Shown piece after piece: positions 46,685 to 57,527 of a DNA stretch of 64,000 bases (position 1 is the stretch's first letter; each line of letters starts with the position of its first letter). The DNA comes from Mycocentrospora acerina (Eukaryota > Ascomycota > Dothideomycetes > Pleosporales): assembly GCA_022701365.1 (NCBI GenBank), contig JAKUHH010000092.1:204629-268628 (forward strand), read 5' to 3'. The notes under the pieces are model-generated. The model was not told where the DNA came from. It made no database searches and was given only the letters and a program-made list of their open reading frames with translations. Made by a program: the position numbers and the translations under genes.

Positions 46685-48782
46685 CCGTGTCCGTGCACTC
46701 AATGCGCGGATTCACTCAATGCGCACCTATCGCCAAAACCATCTCAAGTAGAAATAAGGTTATTAAGCCACGCACAATTGCTCTTATTATAAGATTTTTT
46801 AGTGGATAGTATAGATAATATATGCAAAACTTTTGCTCTACTTAAATTTGCTTAGTAGCCTAATCGCACAGCCTCTTTGTGACTGTAGTAGTAGAGGTGC
46901 AGGAACAGCTTTATAAGACTCACCACTACCTAACGCATCTACTACCTGTTTCCTGCGCTTAGCAGCTTATTAAGGAGGCCTTAAAGCCTTCCTCTTACCC
47001 TTTTAGGATAATTAGAGAGCTTTTCTAGCGTTATTCTCCTATCTCTTACGCTCCTGTTTAGCTGCCTGCTTTGCCTTCTCCTTCTTCTTAACTGCCTTTA
47101 CTGCCTCCCTTGCTACACGCTTCTCTTAAGCTATCTTTTCTAGATATAGCTTATAAGCTTTCTTAAGCTCTTTTATATTAGCTTTTTAGAGTTAAAGCTC
47201 CTTTTCCTCCTGCTCCTTTACTAACTAACAAACACGTGCTTCTTAAACCTTTCTTAGAGACCAGAAAACAGCACTACTATAGTACTCTTAACGTTGTTGC
47301 AAATTAAGAGGCTTGCTACGCTTCTGCTGCCTCTTCTTAACAATAAGCGCTTTTTAGAGCCCCTAGTTTTCAAGCTTAAGCAGCTTATTTTAAACTTAAA
47401 GGGAGTAGAGTGTTTAACTAAGCTTTTTAGCTTCTTCTGTGTTTTTATTAACTACTGCCTTGTGTAACAGCCTTTCTAACTTCTTCTAATTAGTCTTAAT
47501 AGGAGGTAAGCCTTCTAGTGACTCCTGCTTATCCTAAGTAAATCTTTTAAGTATCTTAGCTAGTTTAAACAGTAAGATGCTTGTTGTCTTAAAAGACTTT
47601 AGTATTATCTCTTTTTAAAAGGAGCGTTGCCAGGCTCTCTAGAACAGAGGCAAGAAGTCACCTTTTTTAACTAGGAGGAGCTCCTGGCTATTGTAAAGGT
47701 AAGTTAAGAGCTCCTTTAAATACACTGTTAAGAGAGGCTTAAACATAGCCACATCAAGTAGCTAGAGCGTGTAGGTTAAGTAAGGAGGAAGGATAGCAAC
47801 AAGGATTCTATTCTTATCACAGTAATCTAAGAAATCCATAGAAACGTAAGATCTATAGCTATTAAGGATAAGTAGCCTTTAAGATCTCCTTGCCTTTGCC
47901 TTAGTGTGGCAATCAAACACCTGCTCAAGCCAGGCAAGGCCTATATTGTTATTAGTCCATCCTGAGGGTGACAAGCTAACAAAAATCTCGTGTTTCCTAG
48001 CCTTAATTGCCTTAACCTAGCTTAATTGTATGCCCTTTTTAGCAGCCTTAAATATGAGGCTTAGCAGCAGGCTCAATCTATCTGCACATACACATGCTAT
48101 AAGGGTTATCTACTCACGTAAGCCATCCTAGATAGCTGCTGTAACCTCCTTTTTCTCCTACATTCTCCTGCTAAACACTTGTTTTAATTAGCTAGTAATA
48201 CTAAGGAGAAAGCCTTTCTTATCTATATTATATGTATTGCAGGGCATAACATTATACTTATCAATTTTCTCGCCTAACAGGTTAAAATAGAGCTTATATT
48301 TAGCCCCTGAATTAGCCTTGTGGTAATTGCCGTCTATACTAGTTGTCTATTATAATGTAAGATAGTGTAAATTCTAGTTAATAAAGCGTGTAACCTAGCT
48401 CTCACTCACAGTCTCTTAAGCCACACATAAGGCAAAATTTTAAATCATCTCTTATGTAGGTAGTAAGCCTTGCTTAGTAAGCCTTTCTATATATTTAATA
48501 AGCTCCTGCTCTTATTGTAGGCTGAGCTTTTAACGCGTAGATGCACTAGCTGCACGCAACGCTGTAATAGCTTAGTGCCTTTAAGTTAATATTAAACGCA
48601 CAACACTATACTTTTTAGCTATTTCTAAATATAAAAAATCTTCTCCTAACTCTAGCGCTTTAATAGCATTAATTGCAGTCTTAATTAAGTTCATTTTGGT
48701 GGATTCACGTCGTGTTGAAGTTTAGGCTAGTTTCTGATGGGTGCGCATTGAGTGAATCCGCGCATTGAGTGCACGGACACGG
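46685..48782 (-). mobile_element. Pogo/Fot1-type DNA transposon, copy 2, decayed
   Basis: Exactly 2,098 bp, the same length and orientation as copy 1, with the same terminal inverted repeats and flanking TA (46683-46684 and 48783-48784). Along the shared sequence almost all differences I noticed are transitions (TGGCG/TAGCG, CTGTC/CTATC, CTTGAC/CTTAAC, CAGCT/TAGCT), most often turning CpA/TpG into TpA. No insertion or deletion is needed to align it with copy 1. Confidence 0.93.
46870..48694 (-). pseudogene. Fot1/pogo transposase remnant (copy 2)
   Basis: Same domain order as copy 1, read from the ATG at 48694, with additional stop codons. Non-functional. The lower coordinate is approximate. 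Confidence 0.8.
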
Positions 48783-49002
48783 TAGCAAGGCAGGCAACAC
48801 GCAACATCGCGCTTAAACTTGCAGTGGATGAAATACAACTTCTGACAAATTTTTGGTGGAGCCGCTGGTACCTCATATTTGTGAGACATTATCATGTGTC
48901 GTAAGATATGCGCCGTATCCTGCGGAATCATCCTACTCGACTGTATGCTGGTGTGAATAAATTAGCCATCGCCGCTTCCAAATCACTTAACATTGGTATA
49001 TC

Positions 49003-49326
49003 ATGTCTCCAAACCCCCAGCTCTCAACTGGCAACAAGTCTTCTCAACTCGTAAATTCATCTATTTCACAAAGGCCATCGAAATCTTCCTCAAACGCTAT
49101 GATGGCAACACCTGTATCTTCTTATGGAGTGACACACCCTTACTTGACACCGAGCCGAGCATCATCAATCTCATCATGGACATCGACCGTATCCGAACAA
49201 CCCTCGTGTCCACACACAGCATCAGAAGCTGAGACCAGATCTAGGCAAGATGCCATCGAAGCGTACCAACGCCTCAAACTGGCTCTCTTCTCCAAGGCGT
49301 CAACCCTCAACTCCAAGTCAACATAG
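49003..49326 (+). CDS. Hypothetical Ser-rich protein, 107 aa
   Basis: A single open frame starting MSPNPQLSTGNKSS. The first 75 residues are Ser/Thr/Pro-rich and the last 30 look like an amphipathic helix (SRQDAIEAYQRLKLALFSK). No known domain. The helical end argues for real coding, but the length and lack of a family keep confidence low. Confidence 0.4.
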   Translation: MSPNPQLSTGNKSSQLVNSSISQRPSKSSSNAMMATPVSSYGVTHPYLTPSRASSISSWTSTVSEQPSCPHTASEAETRSRQDAIEAYQRLKLALFSKASTLNSKST

Positions 49327-50099
49327 TATCTCAAGAGAACCATGAATAGCCATTGACCACGACTGGGACGGAACGATCACCCGATACCCTAATTTTTGAC
49401 ACTTCGTCATTTTGTCGATCCAAGCTCTTCTTAACTGTCTTGCCACGATTGCCACGTCACTTCAGTGTCTCCTGGCTAGGGAGCATTTTCACATCAATTG
49501 CGATACCCAAAAATTCATGGTAGCGGGCGTTTTCTTGGATTTGGTTTTTTTGTTTACGTGACGGTGGTGCGGGGGGAATGCACCGTAATGGGGGCCGGCA
49601 TATCACTGCTACCGTCGATTTGGAATTGTCGTTTAGGCGAGTAGGCGATAGATTAGCGGCTTAATTTGAGAACGCCATCAGGATCAAATGCCATTCTGAA
49701 AATCAAATCTCGTCTATCCTAGCTGATCAGTAGTTGATCATGTCTCTGGGCTTCCCTCACCGATTTTGCCAGATTTCTTGATGATACAATCGTTCTGTGT
49801 AATATGTTATTTGGTCTGGGTTTTCTCTTCAGTCTTATTCGTGAATTAGCCCAAGGCTGGCACGTAGTTCGACATCATGTGACGCATACATCTAATTTGA
49901 CTGCCCTGAAATGTGAGCGAGTGATTCTCCTGTGTTACTGATTCGAAATGGTGTTGTGTTGCACACGAGCGAGCAAGACAAATAAGCAACAAGACGCTCG
50001 CTTAGTAATCATACTCACGATATTGGCTCGAGCTCCAACGACGACATCGAAACCGTTCTGCACGTCTAGCAACGCGGTTTCGCCGTCACAACACCAACA
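49327..50099. other. Intergenic region, no gene recognised
   Basis: Upstream side of the NDUFS6 gene. No protein-like frame. Confidence 0.5.
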
Positions 50100-50931
50100 A
50101 TGCTGACTCGCGTCCTCCGCTCCCGCAGCGCGCTGCGTTTATCTGCTCCTCTTTTCCGCGCATCGTACGCCTCCACTGCGACCACCTCGAACCAAGTGCC
50201 CGCCAACGACCCGGCATCGCGAGATGTCAAGTCGAACGTATCGGCAACCAATGCAACACCCACATCCTCAGAGGGGTCTTTTGATAAGGCACTGCAGGAG
50301 AATGTTGCACAGGGAGAGCAATTGAGGACTCAGCAGGCGCCCAACCGCAAGGGTATCTGGAGCAGGAGCCAAAACCCCAGAGAGGTTGCTATGAGTGGGC
50401 CCAGGTTCGAGCAGAGCATCATAGAAGACCAGGTGAGTCTCAGTGCCATTGTTGCTACTAGAATATGAAAAGAAGGGTCATGCAGGATTATGACAGCAAA
50501 TGAGAGTGCAAGCATTCGAACATCAGTTAACAGAGCCATGTATAGCCACGTCCTTACGCCGCCATCGACCTCATCCACCAGCAACCTGTCCGCTGGACCA
50601 AGGAGCGTGTTGTTTCGTGTGATGGTGGAGGCGGTCCCCTCGGACACCCTAGAATCTTCATCAACGTGGATAAGCCTCAGATTTGCATGTGCACATATTG
50701 CGGACTTCCATTTGTATGTTCATCCTTCTTTATATTTCATGGACAGACATTAGCCAATTTCTGCCATGCTAAGAGAGTAAAGCTAACCGCAGACAGGCCC
50801 ATGAGCACCATAGGGCGCACCTCGAGTCTCTGCCTGTATCAGAGCTCCCATACCCCCTTGAGCCTACGGGCGCTGCTGCGGAAGTTCCCCAGTCACAGAG
50901 GGTTACAGACGAGCCGCTTGGACAACGGTGA
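50100..50931 (+). CDS. Complex I subunit NDUFS6-like (zinc-finger CHCC), mitochondrial
   Basis: A 211-residue accessory subunit of NADH:ubiquinone oxidoreductase, matching the fungal 18.4 kDa/NDUFS6 subunit, which binds zinc near cluster N4 and is needed late in assembly. Exons 50100-50432, 50546-50713 and 50797-50931 (introns of 113 and 83 nt, phase 0). The first 25 residues are a typical mitochondrial presequence (MLTRVLRSRSALRLSAPLFR). The core gives PRPYAAIDLIHQQPVRWTKE, then the zinc module: CDGGGGPLGHPRIFINV, CMCTYC, with Cys/His/Cys/Cys ligands in the family order. The C-terminus HEHHRAHLESLPVSELPYPL is fungal-specific. The splice sites are fixed by the continuity of the zinc module. 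Confidence 0.92.
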
Positions 50932-52349
50932 AGCAAGCGCGTGTGAGGTTGTGAAAGATAGGGACTGTATATATCAATGCAAGCAAGGTGCGAGTTTCAA
51001 CGACATGAACCCCCGAACGTCCCAATCGGTTACAATGCAGAATGTAAAAACACCCTCATACTCTACTCTCATTACTTATGCAGTATTGCATACCTTGGAC
51101 TAAGGCGTATCAGAGCTTATTCTGCCTGCGATCAATGGTCCCTGAACTAGCAATGCAGAAAACGTAACATTTTATACGGCATCTACTCGCATCGTAATCA
51201 GATCAAATTAAATAGCGTCCACTGTGCTGACTTGTTTCATGAAAAAATTGCAGCGGCTATGTGCGACTACGTCGTTTACGCGGCATGAGATCCTGCTCAA
51301 GCGTTCGAATAATCTAAGCATGGCTTTCTGTGCCTTCATTGCTCAAGTCCGACCTTGTGAGCTAAGGTCTAGCCATTAAATAATTTCACAAGTACATTCT
51401 TTTGCATGAAGCACTTTTCGGTATCTTGCCAAAAAAATTCCTCGCTAACAACTATTGTGTTGTCAATATGTGTCGACAACATAAACGATGAACAGTGACA
51501 CTAGAGACTGTGCCGTCACTGCAGCAACATCAGCTATGGAAGTGGAGATTATTGTTCAGGCTTTCTTACCGGAGTGCGCAATTTTGCTATTGTTATTGTT
51601 CTCGCGCTCTTTGTTTCCTGGAGTAATTGTATACTGGGCTAGATGCCTGTTGTCGAAACTTGGATTGTGACCTTGTGAATTCTTGCCATGCAGAGAGTAT
51701 TGAGGATGCACCTTGGACAAAACAATTGATATGGGGTATTTTCAACGTATCAACTGAATCAGGAGGCAAGGAGATAGATTTCTGGAGACTTTCAAGAGAA
51801 GGATGTTAGAGCCCAAAAGTCGGGCACTTTTTACGCGTTGGGGCAATAGGCCAGACGAGAAGAGCTGAATATCAAAGCTGTAGATTCAGCAGGCCCAAAC
51901 CGTCCTCCGTATGGTCAGTGCAAATGTTACGAACATGGGTCAATTAACTTGGACTATCTCACCTAAATGCCCCTTGAGACAGCGAAGCTAGCATTATTGA
52001 ATGGATGTGCCCAGATTGCCGAACACTACGTGCCTGACCCCACCCCCTCGCTTACACCTTCCGCGTCTTCCCCCTCCAACCCTGACGTCAGATCCGCAAC
52101 CACAACTCCATCGATCGTCTCAAAACTTTCTACATGCCTGCCCAACAACAACATCACCACTCGTCTTCTTCCACACTCACCACGTTCCTGATCGCCATTT
52201 TCTTTCTCCTTGCTCTCTTCCCCGGTCCCTTTGTCTCCCTTTTCTGGGCGCCCTACAACACACTTGTCGCATACTATTTCCCTGTTCCAACGCCCCGCAA
52301 CAGCAACGTGTGGTGCTCGAGTCCAAATACTTGCATCTCAGGACCTACA
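50932..52349. other. Intergenic region, possible upstream coding for the YjbQ gene
   Basis: Mostly featureless. From 52134 a plus-strand frame runs in phase into the YjbQ start and encodes one hydrophobic segment (FLIAIFFLLALFPGPFVSLF); see the YjbQ entry. No other gene recognised. Confidence 0.5.
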
Positions 52350-52968
52350 ATGTCTTGGTACGCTCCTCTTCTTTTCTTCATGCATTCTTTTCTAAACGGA
52401 ATAACAAAAATATTTCTCGGCTTGCGTCTCAGCTGCCCAACTCTCAGATCAAATAACTAAACTTATGATCCTCATAGGTTCCAGAAACCTCTCGTTCTCC
52501 CCTCGCGCAGTCGTGGCTCCTACCTCATCACTGATACGATCATCAAGGAGCTTCCTGAGATCAAGCAATACAAGACGGGTCTTCTGAATCTTTTTATTCA
52601 GCATACATCTTGCGCTTTGTCGTTGAACGAGAACTGGGATGAGGACGTGCGTGCGGATATGAGCACGGCGCTAGACCGCATAGTACCTGAGGATAAGGGG
52701 AGCAAAAAGGGTCTTTATAGGCATGATGCTGAGGGGAGCGATGATATGCCTGTATGTCTGGAAAGAGACGTGTGAACAGGACAAGGATTATATTGGCTAA
52801 CCAATATAGGCACATGTCAAATCAGCGTTAATTGGTGCGAGTGTAACGATTCCTATCACAAACGGCAAGTTGAATACGGGGACATGGCAGGGAATTTGGT
52901 ATTTGGAGTTCAGGGACATGAAGCATACAAGGAAGGTGGTGGCTACAATTCAGGGCGAAAAAATGTGA
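52350..52968 (+). CDS. UPF0047/YjbQ family protein
   Basis: A 146-residue protein of the YjbQ family; some members have thiamin-phosphate synthase activity but the cellular role is unsettled. Exons 52350-52357 (8 nt), 52478-52751 and 52810-52968 (introns of 120 and 58 nt). The 8-nt exon plus one base completes MSWFQKPLVLPSRSRGSYLI, the conserved N-terminus. The family His motif IQHTSCALSLNENWDEDV and the closing GTWQGIWYLEFRD are both present, so the protein is complete. An in-phase upstream frame (from 52134) could add about 72 residues including a membrane helix; homologues I know start at MSWFQK, so I prefer the short form. Confidence 0.88.
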
Positions 52969-53478
52969 TTTGGTAGTGACCAAAGATGTAGAATGATTGA
53001 CCGATGTGAAATATTACGGCGACACAACAACAAAAAAGTGTACAAATCACAGTGAAGTAGTATTATTTGGCATATTTGGTGAAAAGAAATCAGATACAAT
53101 TATCAACTCCTTTCGCATCTGCGTCAATTCATTGTTTCTGTTGTCGAGCCTCATATACCAGAACACCTTCAAAAGACGATAAACCAAGTTCGTTATTAAC
53201 CAGCGCCTATTGAAAGCCTCAATGACCATGAAAACCAAGTCCGAAAGAGAGCGGGTACAATAGTCAAACCAAGTTGGAGACTCCTGATGACACATACAAA
53301 ACCGAAGTATTAGTCCTGGTATTGAATGGATGAGGACTCAGTCACAACTTGGAGGTTTGCTCTAATGAAAAGTTGTAGACGTGAGACAAGTCGTACAGCT
53401 CTTCGGTACTAGTGAGTCTGCTCATGGTGGTATTTAATTTGTGTTACTTTAGTGACTGAAGCAGAGAGGAATGTAATT
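52969..53478. other. Intergenic region between convergent genes
   Basis: Between the YjbQ and Tyr/Gly-rich protein stop codons. No gene recognised. Confidence 0.5.
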
Positions 53479-54225
53479 TTAGTCTCGGTTGAAGACGAGG
53501 AAGCCCAACTCTGCATCCATGAGCCATCGGCCAGGGTGGCATTCATTCTCAATCTGGTAGAAGGTCCTCAAATGCCATTCGCCGTTGCGCTCCTTGCACC
53601 AAAACGGGTCGTCGTCACGCGCATCAGCCGGCTTGATCCTCCTCACATCGTACGCGCCACGCTCTGTCGCAATCCGTCGATTCTCCATTTGAATATCTTC
53701 ACGCGTAGGGCCGTGATTATGACGGCATGCGTATCTCATATCGGTTCTTATTTGAGGCGCTGGAGCAACGTGCGCGTGACCATTCGTTACATGATAAGTC
53801 GTGGTTGTGGTGGCCGGGCCAGGCGGGTAGATGTTGGCAGTGTAGCCGTAGCTGGGGACTGTGTTGTAGTACGATCTCTGGTAGGGAGAAAAGAAGTCAG
53901 CAAGCGGGTACATGAAACCATACAGGCCGTGGTTGTAGTAACCGTCGTCGCTGCCGTAGGAGGGATACAAATAAGTTGGTCTATAATAGTTGGCGCCGTA
54001 GGCGGAGGGGAGGTATACCCCAGGATAGGTACCAGCCACGCCCATACCGACACCAACGCCAATACTCGTGCCCATGCCCATAACAGTGCCATAGCCCATA
54101 TTATTAGGTACGACACCGACGGGGAGGGCGCCGTTAGGTTGCTGGCTTGTGTAGGTGAGGTAGCCGCGTTGACCGTAGCGGGGTGTGTAGACGTATTGGT
54201 GGCGAGGTTTAGGGAAGGCCTCCAT
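53479..54225 (-). CDS. Hypothetical Tyr/Gly/Pro-rich protein, 248 aa
   Basis: An uninterrupted frame starting MEAFPKPRHQYVYTPRYG (an in-frame Met 11 codons upstream is possible). The first 160 residues are rich in Tyr, Gly and Pro, with VMGMGTSIGVGVGMGVAGTY and many Tyr-containing short motifs. The C-terminal 80 residues differ sharply: charged and apparently folded (ENRRIATERGAYDVRRIKPA, ERNGEWHLRTFYQIEN), ending LMDAELGFLVFNRD. The composition suggests a phase-separating or wall-associated tail attached to a small globular domain. I recognise no family. Confidence 0.6.
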   Translation of the reverse strand: MEAFPKPRHQYVYTPRYGQRGYLTYTSQQPNGALPVGVVPNNMGYGTVMGMGTSIGVGVGMGVAGTYPGVYLPSAYGANYYRPTYLYPSYGSDDGYYNHGLYGFMYPLADFFSPYQRSYYNTVPSYGYTANIYPPGPATTTTTYHVTNGHAHVAPAPQIRTDMRYACRHNHGPTREDIQMENRRIATERGAYDVRRIKPADARDDDPFWCKERNGEWHLRTFYQIENECHPGRWLMDAELGFLVFNRD

Positions 54226-54399
54226 GGCGGCGAAGGGTGGATAAGGAAACAGAGGCAATGTTTTGTTGTTGTTGTTGTGGTGGTGGTGTGAGGGAAGTGT
54301 GGTGGGGAAGTAGGAACGCGAGAGCTAAGCGCAAAGGTGAAGGTGAAGCTTACTTGTGCAAGCAGCTAGGCAGGCGAGGCAGGTGCGGTAAGGAAAGCC

Positions 54400-54906
54400 T
54401 TAGAAGCCGTACGGGATTGTGAGGTCTTGCTCATGTTGAGAGAGTGCGGAGAGGCGGCGTGCAGTGAGGGAGAACATAACCGGAGAGGAAGGGAAAGCAC
54501 TGAGACTTACCATCATGGCAGCACTGGGCACTGACGCACGAACTCCCGGTAAATGACGACCAGTTCTATAATGGGGGACAACGCTTGCACGATAACCGGC
54601 ACGTTGAGGCTGTCTATGCTGTGGACGGCCAATCTGTTGGGAATAGTGGGCAGGACAAGTCAATACGCCGCTCTTATAACGGCCACAAGGACGTTGAGCG
54701 TAGTATTGCGCAGGGTAGTACATCTCTCCCACCCTCTGATGCCACATGTGGCCATAGATGGCATGTGTCTGTTGTGAGTGGGGTCGATTTCCACGTGTGA
54801 TATGGGTGCGAGCTGTGTATCCCTGTAGGTCATCCCCAAAGCACGAGTTGCCGTTGGCTATATGCATCCGAGTTTTGTGTCTCTGTCCGTCGCTGCCAAA
54901 GCACAT
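54400..54906 (-). CDS. Doubtful ORF, His/Arg/Gln-rich, 168 codons
   Basis: A minus-strand frame upstream of the Tyr/Gly-rich gene. It is rich in His, Arg, Gln and Tyr with no domain. A GTAAGT donor follows PSAAMM near 54511, so it could be a 5' exon or leader of the downstream gene rather than a separate protein. Confidence 0.25.
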   Translation of the reverse strand: MCFGSDGQRHKTRMHIANGNSCFGDDLQGYTARTHITRGNRPHSQQTHAIYGHMWHQRVGEMYYPAQYYAQRPCGRYKSGVLTCPAHYSQQIGRPQHRQPQRAGYRASVVPHYRTGRHLPGVRASVPSAAMMVSLSAFPSSPVMFSLTARRLSALSQHEQDLTIPYGF

Positions 54907-55138
54907 TGTGTTCTATCAAGAAGGTTGTTGTGTACAAAAAAGAGGCCGCAAGGGCAACGATAAGCGTGGCAAATGAGCAATATAGGTTTCACCACCGCGT
55001 GCGCAAGGCAGTCACAGCACCCAATCAATACTGTTCTGGTCTTGACACACATGCTGAACACGAGGATTGAGAAGGACCGTGAAGATGAAGATATCTTACT
55101 TTGGTTACTCTCTACACCTGGGACCATGATTGCCCTCT

Positions 55139-55807
55139 TCAACTCTTCCCGTTGCCAACCTTTTTGACAATGCCCCCATCAGTGGCCCCTGTCCGGGCAG
55201 CTGACACTCCGTTCGACTTCTTTCCCTTCCTGAATGCCTTTGCTACCCACTCCGTCATCGGCACAACCGTCCGTGTTGCAAACCAAGGCGTCCCCCACAC
55301 ACTAAGCACGACCCTGACCGGTAGCAAAATCTTCGTAATCGCATACGCAGTCGCGAATTCTACCACCAACCTCACACCCCCCTCACCAACGCCCCATGAC
55401 TTATCCCTCTTCCGCATCTCCACCTCAAACTCTGCTTCCTCTGCTTCTCCGCTGCGAATCCATCCCTTTCTTCTAAAATATTTTCCGAACCGCTCCACGC
55501 CGTTAAGGACCCAGGTTCCTTCTGCAAACCACGGAGGCAGGTAGTGCGTATAGTGGAATGTTGCTGCCAGGCCGAGAAGCGGAATGATAGCGGTGAGTTC
55601 GTGCAGGATCAGAAACGACGTGATATGGGAGATAGGCGCGGAAGCCAGGGCTGCTGTATGCCTATGTAGGAACTTGGGAAGACGGCTATTGATGCGGGCG
55701 ATTCGAGATTGTGTAGTGGGCGATGGAGGGGCAGTCGGCAATGTATACGGGCGGCTTCGTGGTTGTGTGAAACGCCATTGTGTTTGGAGAATAGAGCGTC
55801 GAAACAT
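55139..55807 (-). CDS. FAM210/DUF1279-like mitochondrial membrane protein
   Basis: A 222-residue single-exon protein. The N-terminus (MFRRSILQTQWRFTQPRSRPYTLPT) is Arg-rich without acids, typical of mitochondrial import. Two hydrophobic segments follow: ISHITSFLILHELTAIIPLLGL and, after a charged stretch with KYFRRKGWI, LVVEFATAYAITKILLPVRVVLSV, ending with WGTPWFATRTVVP. The AYAITKILLPVRVVLSVWGTP arrangement resembles the DUF1279 (FAM210) domain, where an Ala-Tyr...Lys...Pro-x-Arg motif precedes Thr-Pro. The C-terminus is basic. The family call rests on this motif by memory; the mitochondrial location is inferred. Confidence 0.65.
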   Translation of the reverse strand: MFRRSILQTQWRFTQPRSRPYTLPTAPPSPTTQSRIARINSRLPKFLHRHTAALASAPISHITSFLILHELTAIIPLLGLAATFHYTHYLPPWFAEGTWVLNGVERFGKYFRRKGWIRSGEAEEAEFEVEMRKRDKSWGVGEGGVRLVVEFATAYAITKILLPVRVVLSVWGTPWFATRTVVPMTEWVAKAFRKGKKSNGVSAARTGATDGGIVKKVGNGKS

Positions 55808-56206
55808 GTTGAGGTTGTTTGTGCTTAGCTCTTTTGCAACCTCAACCGCCAGAGCCGCGCAGGCGTGCTACCAAAATCGGAATTCTTGATGTTGAAGTCA
55901 TCATATAGGTTGGATGGGTCGACGTTCGATGATGCGAACCGTGTCGTCGGAACTTCGGCGGGTCGTAACGCGCTCGCGTCCACGCCTTGAACATCAACGT
56001 TGTCAAGTGGCACAACAAGGCGTCCGGCCCCAGTGTGACTTTTGGTGACGAGAATAGAAAATATGTCGTCACATCACCGCCTCGTTTGGCCTCTTGTGCC
56101 ATCGCCAGGCCCATCTTCGCAGATGACATATATCTCTAGAACTCACGGGCGAGGAATCATCCAAAGAAGAGGCATTATCAAGAGCGGAAGATAACACTAC
56201 ACCAAT
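55808..56206. other. Divergent intergenic interval
   Basis: Short interval between the DUF1279-like gene and the next plus-strand gene. Small frames in it have no features. Presumed shared promoter. Confidence 0.45.
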
Positions 56207-57241
56207 TTGAAGATGAGCCCACTCTCAAAGTATGATTCATACGAATTTATCCCCTACCTTTCTAGCTCTCCGTTGTCAGATACATCATCGATGAACTCGA
56301 CGATACAAAACTCTCCTTTCGAGTCTTCCTTTCGAGTCCACAACACATCATCATGGACTTACTGCGGACCTCTCCTTGCGCCAGACTACCCAACCCTCCC
56401 AATATCCCTCCAAGCCTGGGCCAAACGAACGGTTTCGCACCCATCAGCTTTCTTCTCCCGCATCCTCCCCATATTGACTTTTCTCCACGACTTCCTCCCC
56501 TCGGCCGGAATACACCACTACTGGTTCACCATCCGCGCCACGAGGCCAACCTCCGACTACGACACCCCTCGCTGGCATGTCGACGATGACTTCTTTGCCT
56601 CACTCAGATCCATTGACAAGAACCTACGGCAGTCTCGTAAAATACCCAAAGAAGAAGGTCACGCCCGCTGGAAACTTTGCACCACCCTTCTTGGCCCCCC
56701 CACGCTATTTCTTCCCTCCCCTTCAGCCCTACCCACTCTTCTCCTCATCAAGGCCCAGCAACAAAGATCCCACCCCCACTGCTGTACCTCCGTGCGCTGC
56801 CTCGGCTGCGCCTCGGCCGGGGAGTCCATCCGCCTTCTCCTCGCCTCCGCTTTCTCACACGAAGACATACAGTCGCCAGCATCCAGCGAAATAGCGTTCT
56901 TCCGCATTGGAGATGGCCGAGGTGCCGTGCACTCGGAGCCAAAGTGCGATGTGGACCGTATTTTCGTTAATATCGTGCCTGGCACGGAAAGTGATTTGAG
57001 GGCGCTGATGAAGAGGTGGGGGATGGGTTTTCCGAGAGCGTGGTGTCTGGGTATACCTGGGGGGTTGGTAGAGAGTGATGAATTTTATGGGAATGATTTA
57101 GGTGATGAGAATTGTGGGTTAGGGAGCGAGATGGAAGGAGGGGAATGCAGGGATAAGAGAGCCAAGAACGATGGTGTGAATGAGGGCGTGCATGATGGGG
57201 AAATAGTGAGCACAATGAGCATGCGTACCAGACGTTTGTGA
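56207..57241 (+). CDS. Hypothetical protein, 344 aa, with HxD and downstream His motifs
   Basis: A single-exon frame; a second Met at codon 3 is also possible. Conserved-looking blocks include LHDFLPSAGIHHYWFTIRATR, TPRWHVDDDFF, WKLCTTLLGPPTLFL, a Cys-rich segment (CCTSVRCLGCASAG), FRIGDGRGAVHSEPKCDVDRIFVNIVPG. The order HxD ... H-S-E ... R recalls the metal ligands of iron/2-oxoglutarate oxygenases and the bacterial DUF1826 pattern, but this is only a motif-level impression. The C-terminal 60 residues are acidic and disordered. I have no firm family. Confidence 0.62.
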   Translation: MKMSPLSKYDSYEFIPYLSSSPLSDTSSMNSTIQNSPFESSFRVHNTSSWTYCGPLLAPDYPTLPISLQAWAKRTVSHPSAFFSRILPILTFLHDFLPSAGIHHYWFTIRATRPTSDYDTPRWHVDDDFFASLRSIDKNLRQSRKIPKEEGHARWKLCTTLLGPPTLFLPSPSALPTLLLIKAQQQRSHPHCCTSVRCLGCASAGESIRLLLASAFSHEDIQSPASSEIAFFRIGDGRGAVHSEPKCDVDRIFVNIVPGTESDLRALMKRWGMGFPRAWCLGIPGGLVESDEFYGNDLGDENCGLGSEMEGGECRDKRAKNDGVNEGVHDGEIVSTMSMRTRRL

Positions 57242-57527
57242 GAGGGGTACAGCATATAGTTGAGAAGCAACAGAACCTCATCTATATACTTATTTAGGAC
57301 AGTGTGAGGATTTCGGGTACAGAAACGATACGTGACAACATAATCTTTTCGTATTTGACTACCGGCTAGATCTTAATACGTTACATCAATGCGCCATGCT
57401 ACCAGGTTTTTGACAAGATCATCTACAACTTCTCTTCTTATTCTTTTCAATCCTATGCACCCGCCTGACTCCACTCCTCAACCATCAGATTTCATAATAG
57501 TACAAGATTGCAAGCCACTGTTCGCAC

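Noticed and set aside
53452..54291. Plus-strand 279-codon ORF
   Set aside because: Antisense of the Tyr/Gly-rich gene; Val/Arg-rich low-quality translation with no domain. The minus-strand frame has a more protein-like C-terminal domain.
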